Of a stretch of DNA of 21,096 nt, positions 16,234-21,096 are shown piece after piece; the stretch's first letter is position 1, and each line of letters begins with the position of its first letter. The position numbers were made by a program, and so were the translations under genes. The DNA comes from JADJOY01 sp964450125 (GTDB lineage Bacteria > JADJOY01). The DNA lies in NCBI GenBank assembly GCA_964450125.1, contig CAYVDO010000101.1:1-21096 (forward strand), in the 5' to 3' direction. The notes beneath the pieces were generated by a model that was not told the origin of the DNA, made no database searches, and saw only the letters and a list, made by a program, of their open reading frames with translations.

Positions 16234-16803
16234 GTGCGCGTGGTCGCTGGATCGGCTCGCGGGCGTCGACTCCGGTCGATCGATCGGCCCGGCCTGAGAC
16301 CCACCCTGGACCGAGTGCGCGAGGCGCTGTTCTCGATCCTCGGTGACCTCGAGGGGAGCTCGGTGTTGGATCTGTTCGCAGGAACCGGAGCCTTGGGGAT
16401 CGAAGCGTTGTCGCGGGGCGCCGCGTCGGCGGTCTTCGTGGAGCACGACCGCGCCACGGTCGCGTTGATCCGCGCCAACCTCGAGTCCACGGGGCTCGCC
16501 CAGAGGGCGCACGTTCGGGAGCTCGCCTTGCCGGAAGGGCTCGCGCGGCTGGCGCAGGACGGTGCGCCGTTCGACCTGATCCTCGTCGACGCGCCGTACG
16601 ACGGGGACGCGCGCGATCGCACGCTCGCGCACCCGCTGTTGCCACGGCTGCTCGCCCCTCACGGCCGACTGGTCGTGGAGCACGACGCGCGCCGGCTACC
16701 CCCCCTCGCGATCCCGACACTCGCGCTCACCGATCAACGACGCTACGGTTCGACGGCGCTCGCCTTCTGGGAGCACGCATCGACCGCACACGAGGCCCGA
16801 TGA
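16234..16803 (+). CDS. rsmD: 16S rRNA (guanine(966)-N(2))-methyltransferase
   Basis: RsmD methylates G966 of 16S rRNA on the assembling 30S subunit using SAM. The family N-terminus VRVVAGSARGRRL is followed by RPTLDRVREALFSIL, the SAM-binding motif VLDLFAGTGALGIEALSRGA, and VFVEHD. The catalytic motif IV appears as VDAPYDG, where (N/D)PPY is usual, so one Pro is replaced by Ala. I chose the GTG at 16234: it places the start at the family's usual position, gives 189 residues, and has GGAG 8 nt upstream. ATGs at 16135 and 16144 would add an Arg/Ala-rich leader that covers a 10-bp tandem repeat. The stop overlaps coaD by 4 nt (ATGA). The rsmD-coaD pair is widely conserved. Confidence 0.93.
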   Translation: MRVVAGSARGRRLRSIDRPGLRPTLDRVREALFSILGDLEGSSVLDLFAGTGALGIEALSRGAASAVFVEHDRATVALIRANLESTGLAQRAHVRELALPEGLARLAQDGAPFDLILVDAPYDGDARDRTLAHPLLPRLLAPHGRLVVEHDARRLPPLAIPTLALTDQRRYGSTALAFWEHASTAHEAR

Positions 16804-17288
16804 ACGCCGTCGCCATCTATCCCGGCTCGTTCGACCCCGTCACCAACGGCCACCTCGATCTCATCGAGCGCGGCGTGCGGCTCTTCGGCCACCTGATCGT
16901 GGCCGTCGCGCGCAACATCGAGAAGACCACGCTCTTCACCACCCAAGAGCGCATCGAGCTGGTGCGTGAGGCCGTGAACCGGCGCAGCGACGTGACGGTG
17001 GAGAGCTTCGAGGGATTGCTGGTCGACTACGCCCGTACACGCGGCGCGCGGGTGGTGATGCGCGGGCTGCGAGCGCTCTCGGACTTCGAGTACGAGTACG
17101 AGATGGCGATGATGAATCGCCGTCTCTACCCCGACATCGAAACCCTCTTCATGATGACCTCCGAGTCGAACTTCTTCGTCAGCTCGCGACGTGTGAAGGA
17201 AGTCATGCGCTTCGGCGGCGACGTGTCGAGCCTGGTGCCGCCGATGGTGAACCGCCGCCTGGCCGAGAAGCTCGGGCGCGGCGACTGA
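16800..17288 (+). CDS. coaD: Phosphopantetheine adenylyltransferase
   Basis: CoaD transfers AMP from ATP to 4'-phosphopantetheine, giving dephospho-CoA, the penultimate step of CoA synthesis. The 162-residue length is typical. The nucleotidyltransferase motif YPGSFDPVTNGHLD is at residues 7-20 with the (T/H)xGH signature at 15-18. RGLRALSDFEYEYEMAMMNR binds the pantetheine substrate and hexamer interface, and the C-terminal SSRRVKE corresponds to the usual ISSxxVKE ATP-binding loop. It is translationally coupled to rsmD (ATGA overlap) with GAGG 4 nt before the ATG. Together with coaX at 3044 the window encodes two steps of the CoA pathway. Confidence 0.97.
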   Translation: MNAVAIYPGSFDPVTNGHLDLIERGVRLFGHLIVAVARNIEKTTLFTTQERIELVREAVNRRSDVTVESFEGLLVDYARTRGARVVMRGLRALSDFEYEYEMAMMNRRLYPDIETLFMMTSESNFFVSSRRVKEVMRFGGDVSSLVPPMVNRRLAEKLGRGD

Positions 17289-17316
17289 GCCGTGCCCAGG
17301 CAGCCGTCAGTCGCCG
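17279..17316. terminator. Perfect 10-bp inverted repeat spanning two convergent stop codons
   Basis: CGGCGACTGA (17279-17288) and its exact complement (17307-17316) flank an 18-nt spacer, and each arm contains the TGA of one of the two converging genes. The repeat arises because both proteins end in Gly-Asp-stop with the same codons (GGC GAC TGA). The spacer also contains the palindrome TGCCCAGGCA. It could fold on either transcript as a bidirectional terminator-like hairpin, but there is no T-run. Confidence 0.4.
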
Positions 17317-17885
17317 ACGGCATCCTCCGAGAAGACCTCGGCGGTGAATGTCTGGATGCGCGTGCCGGGCTTGCGCCAGGCGTTCGGATCGAGGCCAGCC
17401 TTGAGGCAGGTGTGCTCGAGAAACTGCTCGCGCGTGAGACCGTGATCGGTCGCAACCTGCGGTAGCAGCACGCCGCGGCGCCCCCCGCAGCTGACGACGA
17501 CGCCGTGGCGCCCGACCTCGACCGCCGCGGGGTCGGCGACGTCCGTCATCGGGCTGAGCACCGAGATCTCGAGCGTCAGCCCGGCTAGTTCGTTGGCGCG
17601 CACCGGCTCGAAGCGCGGGTCCCTGAGCGCCGCCTCCACGGCCATCCGCGCCACGGTCTCGGCGAGGCGCCCGCGGCCCTCGAAGCAACCGATGCAGCCT
17701 CGCAGCTCGCCGTCGCGACGGCGATGGAGGCTGACGAAGGCGCCCGGGGCCGCATCTGGGATCTCGCTCTCGTGCCCGGCCGTTACTCGTTCGGTTTCCT
17801 CGCCGCCCGACGCCCCGACGGCGCGAGCGATCGCGCCGCGCGCCACGCGCAGCAAGCGCCGCCGTTCGTCGGGACCAAGCGTCAT
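17307..17885 (-). CDS. amrA: AMMECR1-domain protein (AmmeMemoRadiSam system protein A)
   Basis: The 192-residue protein matches the AMMECR1 family: an N-terminal helix (LGPDERRRLLRVARGAI), GAFVSLHRRRDGELRGCIGCFEG with the hallmark LRGCIG, AALRDPRFEPV, and ISVLSPM. It ends with GVLLPQVATDHGLTREQFL and a CLKAGL-WR segment. In many prokaryotes this protein is encoded with a Memo-like protein and a radical SAM enzyme; neither partner is visible here. Instead the start ATG overlaps the folB stop by 4 nt, placing it in a two-gene unit with a folate enzyme. Biochemical function of the family is not established to my knowledge; the conserved Cys in LRGCIG suggests catalysis or metal/substrate binding. 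No clear Shine-Dalgarno sequence, which fits coupling. Confidence 0.9.
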   Translation of the reverse strand: MTLGPDERRRLLRVARGAIARAVGASGGEETERVTAGHESEIPDAAPGAFVSLHRRRDGELRGCIGCFEGRGRLAETVARMAVEAALRDPRFEPVRANELAGLTLEISVLSPMTDVADPAAVEVGRHGVVVSCGGRRGVLLPQVATDHGLTREQFLEHTCLKAGLDPNAWRKPGTRIQTFTAEVFSEDAVGD

Positions 17886-18241
17886 GGGCGCACGAGCACG
17901 ATGCCGGCGCGGGCATTCGCCCCCGGCAACGACGCGGCGCGCTTGCGAAGCGTGACCTCGACGCGCTTGACGCGACGGTCGTCGAGGACCAGATCGGCGA
18001 TCCGCGAAGCCAGCCGTTCCACCAGCTTGTTCTCGGTCGACCGCACCAGCGCGCCGACGCGTTCGACCACCGCGAGGTAGTCGACTGTGTCGGCTACCGA
18101 ATCGCTGGCCTCCGACGGCGCGGTTTCCACCTCGAGCGACAGGTCGAGCGAGATCTCCTGCGGCGTGGCGCGCTCGGCATCGCTCACGCCGAGGTGCGTC
18201 CAGAACTCGAGATTGGAGAGTCGAAGCAGGTTGGTGCTCAC
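17882..18241 (-). CDS. folB: Dihydroneopterin aldolase
   Basis: FolB cleaves 7,8-dihydroneopterin to 6-hydroxymethyl-dihydropterin and glycolaldehyde in folate synthesis. The 119-residue length matches the family. Conserved elements are LSNLEFWTHLGVSDAER (with the pterin-binding Glu), QEISLDLSLEVET, DTVDY (active-site Tyr), NKLVERLASRIADLVL and VEVTLRK with the catalytic-type Lys. The usual KP after the last strand is KR here. I chose the GTG at 18241 by family length; another GTG lies 21 nt upstream, and the longer open frame reaching into the spacer is basic and atypical. The stop overlaps the AMMECR1-domain gene by 4 nt. Confidence 0.92.
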   Translation of the reverse strand: MSTNLLRLSNLEFWTHLGVSDAERATPQEISLDLSLEVETAPSEASDSVADTVDYLAVVERVGALVRSTENKLVERLASRIADLVLDDRRVKRVEVTLRKRAASLPGANARAGIVLVRP

Positions 18242-18650
18242 GGCGCGCTCGCTCGCATGCACCAAGTGAAGCGCTCCACTTGGCGCGTGTAAAGGCCTTG
18301 GCGCGGCTACGACCGGTGCCAACTTTCGTCGCAGGTTGCAACGACTCACTGACGCATTTTTGCGTTCGTGCGACTGCACACGCGCCCGACCGTTGGCAAT
18401 TGTCGGTGACGCTTCCCGGAAGCGCCCGCCGCGACAGCGGTCCCGAATGCAGTGAGGCCTCACCACTCGGACAATTCGTGACATTCGTCGCGGAACGGAT
18501 CTTGCGAACTGGGGCTTTGCCTTTTGCAAAGATCATCCGGATGAGAATGACCTCGAGCGCAACCCATCACCTTGTCCTTCCTCGCGAACACCGCCTGGGC
18601 GCCGGGCTCGCTCGGAACCGCCGCCCAGCAGCGACGATTGGGGGTCGAAC
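18242..18650. promoter_or_regulatory. 409-bp divergent non-coding region with several inverted repeats
   Basis: No credible gene is seen between folB (minus) and the helix-turn-helix protein (plus), and the region is visibly richer in A/T than its surroundings. It contains CCAAGTG-N8-CACTTGG (18262-18283), close to the folB start, and the palindrome GTTGCAAC (18335-18342). ACGCA-tttt-TGCGT (18352-18365) and CTTTGC-ctttt-GCAAAG (18515-18531) also occur. These are candidate operators or RNA hairpins for two divergent promoters. I could not place convincing -35/-10 or -24/-12 hexamers. A small RNA cannot be excluded. Confidence 0.4.
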
Positions 18651-19067
18651 ATGATCAGCCGCGCGAACTACGAGCTGCACGACGACACGATCCACCCGAC
18701 TCAGCACTTCAGCGCAGGTCGAGCGGTGCTGCCGGGTGACGCGGAGCGCCGTCTGATGGCGGCCATCCTCGAGGACGCGGTGATGTCCTTCGAGTCGGCG
18801 AGCAAGGGCGACACCGACGCGTCCAAGGCGCTTGTCGAGGAGCTGATCGAGTGGTTCGCAGACGAGGACGACACCTACCTCTTCTCGTTCCCGAGCATCT
18901 GCGACTACCTGAAGATGAAGCCCGACACCGTCCGCTCGCACATCAAGCAGGTCCACTGGGCCGCCCTCAAAGAGAAGGCCCGCAAGCGCGAGGAGCTGGC
19001 GGCGGAAGCGCCCGTCGAGCTCGAGACCGACGGCGAAGCTGCGGTGCTGACCGCCGTCGCCCGCTGA
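18651..19067 (+). CDS. Small conserved-type protein with predicted helix-turn-helix
   Basis: This 138-residue protein has a well-placed start (GGGGG 6 nt before the ATG). Residues about 30-60 (DAERRLMAAILEDAVMSFESA) form a helix, followed by an acidic patch WFADEDDTYLFSFPSICDYL. KMKPDTVRSHIKQVHW at about residues 86-101 looks like the recognition half of a helix-turn-helix. A charged tail follows (EKARKREELAAEAP). The combination of a VLEDA-like helix, a WxxDxDxxxxFSFxxIC patch and an HTH recalls a family of short proteins common in Deltaproteobacteria/Myxococcota that I know only as uncharacterised, possibly regulatory. It is monocistronic, preceded by an unusually long regulatory region and followed by a hairpin, as expected for an independently controlled regulator. 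Confidence 0.85.
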   Translation: MISRANYELHDDTIHPTQHFSAGRAVLPGDAERRLMAAILEDAVMSFESASKGDTDASKALVEELIEWFADEDDTYLFSFPSICDYLKMKPDTVRSHIKQVHWAALKEKARKREELAAEAPVELETDGEAAVLTAVAR

Positions 19068-19115
19068 GCCCTCTCCCCCACGACAGGCGCCCCGGCTCGG
19101 ACCGCGCGCCCTGTT

Positions 19116-19140
19116 CGGCCTCACCCCGTCGGTGAGGCCG
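19116..19140. terminator. Bidirectional terminator-like hairpin at convergent gene ends
   Basis: A perfect 10-bp inverted repeat, CGGCCTCACC (19116-19125) and GGTGAGGCCG (19131-19140) with loop CCGTC, lies 49 nt after the stop of the small helix-turn-helix gene. It contains the stop codon and last codons of the convergent nucleotidyltransferase gene (TGA at 19121-19123). GC content of the stem is high. The following T-rich stretch on the plus strand (ATTCCGTCT) is weak and absent on the minus strand, so intrinsic termination would be inefficient without help. Confidence 0.55.
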
Positions 19141-20626
19141 ATTCCGTCTCCAGCCAGCGACGCGCCCACGCCAGCGCCTGCTCGCGATCGGCGATCTCGC
19201 CGTCGACCCGCGCGTCCTCGACCGCAGCGAGGACCCTTCCCAAGGCCGGTCCAGGAGCGAGCCCGAACACCTCGATGAGATCGCGGCCGCGCAACAGCGG
19301 CGCGTTCGCGAGGGGATCGGCGCGCCGCGCGGCATCACGTGCGAGCAGCTCCCGTGAGACCTCGAGCAGCAGCCGTTCGCCGTCGACGGGGAAATCCGGC
19401 CCGCGGGTCGCCCGCGTGTCGGCCAGCACCACGCACAGGAGCCCGATCAAATCGTCGCCGACGCGGCGCAGGAATCGCCGCACCGTACGTTCCGCCAGCC
19501 TCTGCTCACGATGAAGGCCGATCAGGTCCTTGAGCGCCAGGTGCTGAGCGACCCATCCCACGAGAAGATCCCGCTGCGCATTCGAAAGCCTGAGTCGCTC
19601 GGCGATCGCGCCCGTCATCTCCGCACCGAGTGACTCGTGGCGGTGGAAGTGCACGCCTTTCGCATCCACGAAACGCGTGGCTGGCTTGGCCACGTCGTGG
19701 AGCAGCGTCGCGAAGGCCACCAGCGCGCCGCGATCACCGCTCGCGAGGTAGGCCCCCACGGCGCCGCCGTGCTCACCGTAGAACTGTGTGGGCGTGGCGC
19801 GAATCACGTCCAGCTCTCGACACGCGGCCAACGTGTGCTCGAGCACGTCGAGGTGGTGGAACGTGTTCTGGGTGACACCCGCCATCGCGCCGATCTCGGG
19901 CACCACGACGGTGAGCAGGCCGTCCTCCCAGAGCCGCGTGAGCGCCGCACCGGCGCGCGGCGCACCGGCGAGCGCCAGCAGCTCGGTCGTGATGCGCTCC
20001 GCTGCGACGCTCATGAGCGACGCAGCGCGGGCACGGATGGCCGCACGGGTCTCGGGCACGAGCGCCATGTCCAGCGTCGCGGCGAAGCGGTGGGCGCGCA
20101 ACACACGCAGCGGATCCTCGTCGAGCACGTCCGGTGACGGCAGCCGCAACGCACGAGCCTTCAGATCGGCGAGCCCTCCCGTGGGATCCACGATCGAGAC
20201 GCGCTCGCCCGCAGCGAGCGGGGCGAGCGACACCGCCAGCGCATTCACCGTGAGATCGCGTGCGACCAGATCCGCGCGGAGGTCGGCGCCGCGCAGGCCC
20301 GAGAGATCGACCTCCCGGCGCCCGGAAGCGTCGTCGGCCACGACCCGTACGGTCGGCAAGCGATCGTCGAGCGAGACCCGCGTGGCCCCGGTGCGTTCGG
20401 CCAGCGCGTGCGCCAACGGCTCCACGTGCGCGGCATCCAATGCGACATCGAGATCGTGCCAGTCGCGGCCCAGAAGCGCATCGCGGACGGTGCCACCCAC
20501 GACGTGAACGTCCACGCCACGCACGCGCGCGAGATCCGCCAGCGAGCGATAGAGCGGTTCCGCGTTCACCCGCCGCGCCAGCTGCTCGAGCGCCCGCTCG
20601 GGAACGAAGCCGCCTGACCACGACAC
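19121..20626 (-). CDS. CCA tRNA nucleotidyltransferase / poly(A) polymerase family protein with HD domain
   Basis: A class II nucleotidyltransferase that adds CCA to tRNA 3' ends, or tails RNA with A. Motif A is VGGTVRDALLGRDWHDLDVAL, with the metal-binding Asp pair at 58 and 60. Then come the ribose-selection motif ARDLTVNAL, DEDPLRVLRAHRFAATL (motif C) and AERITTELL. The C-terminal half is an HD phosphohydrolase-type domain with FHHLDVLEHTL and ATLLHDVAKP, then HRHES. The 501-residue length fits HD-containing CCA enzymes; the sequence alone does not decide CCA versus poly(A) specificity. The GTG start at 20626 has GGGGAG 7 nt upstream, and that site lies in the 3' arm of a predicted hairpin. 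The C-terminal codons lie inside the terminator hairpin. Confidence 0.93.
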   Translation of the reverse strand: MSWSGGFVPERALEQLARRVNAEPLYRSLADLARVRGVDVHVVGGTVRDALLGRDWHDLDVALDAAHVEPLAHALAERTGATRVSLDDRLPTVRVVADDASGRREVDLSGLRGADLRADLVARDLTVNALAVSLAPLAAGERVSIVDPTGGLADLKARALRLPSPDVLDEDPLRVLRAHRFAATLDMALVPETRAAIRARAASLMSVAAERITTELLALAGAPRAGAALTRLWEDGLLTVVVPEIGAMAGVTQNTFHHLDVLEHTLAACRELDVIRATPTQFYGEHGGAVGAYLASGDRGALVAFATLLHDVAKPATRFVDAKGVHFHRHESLGAEMTGAIAERLRLSNAQRDLLVGWVAQHLALKDLIGLHREQRLAERTVRRFLRRVGDDLIGLLCVVLADTRATRGPDFPVDGERLLLEVSRELLARDAARRADPLANAPLLRGRDLIEVFGLAPGPALGRVLAAVEDARVDGEIADREQALAWARRWLETESASPTG

Positions 20627-20629
20627 GGA

Positions 20630-20666
20630 TTCACTCCCCGTCCGCCGCGACTGGCGACGGAGTGAA
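20630..20666 (-). promoter_or_regulatory. Leader hairpin overlapping the ribosome binding site of the nucleotidyltransferase gene
   Basis: On the minus strand, TTCACTCC (20666-20659) pairs exactly with GGAGTGAA (20637-20630). Inner GTC/GAC and GCC/GGC pairs extend the stem with small bulges and a 6-nt loop. GGGGAG, the Shine-Dalgarno sequence of the GTG at 20626, spans this 3' arm and the bulge before it, so folding would occlude translation initiation. It could equally act as the terminator of the upstream Fe-S protein gene, whose stop is at 20747. No T-run follows. Confidence 0.45.
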
Positions 20667-20671
20667 CGAGG

Positions 20672-20687
20672 CCGGGGATCCCCCCGG
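20672..20687. repeat. Short GC hairpin CCGGGG-atcc-CCCCGG
   Basis: A perfect 6-bp inverted repeat with a 4-nt loop in the 120-bp spacer between the Fe-S protein gene and the nucleotidyltransferase gene. It sits immediately beside the larger leader hairpin. It could strengthen transcription termination or pausing after the Fe-S gene. It is short enough that chance is possible at this GC content. Confidence 0.35.
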
Positions 20688-20746
20688 GCTCGTCGATCTC
20701 ACGCACTCGCACCGCGCGCGCTGACGCGACTCGCGCGGCCGCGTCC

Positions 20747-21096
20747 TCACTCCACCATCGCCGCGCGCACCTGCTCGGCGATGTCGAGGACGCGCACTTC
20801 GTTCTCCTTCTCGTGCGCCTTCACGCCGTCGGTGATCATCGTCATGCAGAACGGGCAGCCCGTGCCGATCACCTTGGCGCCGGTGTCGAGCGCCTCTTGG
20901 GTGCGGGCGACGTTGACGCGCTGCTTGATGTCCTCTTCCATCCACATGCGCGCACCGCCCGCGCCGCAGCAGAAGCTGCGATCGCGGCTGCGCCCCATCT
21001 CGCTCACCGGACCGGTTGCGAGCTGCACCAGGTTTCGCGGCGCCTCGTATTCCTGGTTGTATCGACCGAGGTAGCACGGGTCGTGGTAGGTCGCCT
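20747..21096 (-). CDS. Cysteine-rich (CCG-domain) Fe-S-binding protein, partial (5' end beyond window)
   Basis: Only the last 116 codons are present; the frame is open to the right edge. It starts in YHDPCYLGRYNQEYEAPRNL, then SFCCGAGGARMWMEE, then IGTGCPFCMTMITDGV. These are the CxnCCG-x-C-x2-C signatures of the cysteine-rich CCG domain found in heterodisulfide reductase subunits HdrB/HdrD, glycolate oxidase GlcF, LutA and ETF-associated Fe-S oxidoreductases. The CCG domain binds a non-cubane [4Fe-4S] cluster or zinc. The C-terminal DIAEQVRAAMVE completes the protein. The N-terminal part, which would show ferredoxin motifs or membrane segments, is not in the window. Many myxobacterial genomes have such proteins next to electron-transfer flavoprotein genes, but I cannot test that here. 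Confidence 0.88.
   Translation of the reverse strand, partial: ATYHDPCYLGRYNQEYEAPRNLVQLATGPVSEMGRSRDRSFCCGAGGARMWMEEDIKQRVNVARTQEALDTGAKVIGTGCPFCMTMITDGVKAHEKENEVRVLDIAEQVRAAMVE

Noticed and set aside
18485..18545. Sigma54 (-24/-12) promoter near CTGGGGCTTTGCCTTTTGCA
   Set aside because: The GG and GC doublets are about three bases too far apart for the consensus, and the region is better described as an inverted repeat.
1..21096. tRNA genes, CRISPR array, IS element or prophage remnant
   Set aside because: I saw no cloverleaf-like stretch, no regularly spaced repeats, and no transposase, integrase or phage-type protein in any frame.

Overview
The window is chromosomal DNA of a high-GC Gram-negative bacterium, most likely a myxobacterium or relative (Myxococcota, formerly Deltaproteobacteria). 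The pointers are very high GC at third codon positions, frequent GTG/TTG starts, 1-7 nt gene overlaps, an EF-G-II paralogue, FadL-type outer membrane proteins, a lipoprotein and an FrzS-like degenerate receiver protein. This assignment rests on gene content and composition, not on a database match. I see no rRNA, tRNA, CRISPR array, IS element or phage gene; most of the window looks like core genome.

Left part (1-8403, all minus strand, read right to left): valS, nadC, birA and coaX form a tight cofactor/translation operon. After about 210 bp comes an EF-G-II-like GTPase whose stop overlaps the start of an unrecognised protein that runs off the left edge.

Centre (8598-14674, minus strand): a receiver-like protein lacks the phospho-acceptor Asp and carries three copies of a short T-x3-S-[RK]-D-[DE]-L motif. 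Upstream of it, five genes are packed with 4-nt overlaps or a 12-nt gap: two small polytopic membrane proteins, two tandem FadL-family outer membrane proteins and a predicted beta-propeller lipoprotein. This cell-envelope cassette is the best candidate here for an undescribed multi-protein system.

Right part: a divergent plus-strand phospholipase D/cardiolipin synthase-like gene faces the cassette across a region with a 14-bp direct repeat at 20-bp period. It is followed by rsmD-coaD (plus), converging with folB-amrA (minus), then a small predicted helix-turn-helix protein (plus) behind a 409-bp non-coding region. A CCA-adding/poly(A) polymerase-family gene and the 3' part of a cysteine-rich Fe-S protein gene (both minus) end the window. 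Both convergent junctions carry perfect 10-bp inverted repeats that include stop codons. The ribosome binding site of the nucleotidyltransferase gene lies in one arm of a hairpin.

Taken together the genes cover NAD, CoA, biotin-protein and folate metabolism, tRNA charging and maturation, rRNA methylation and envelope lipid functions.
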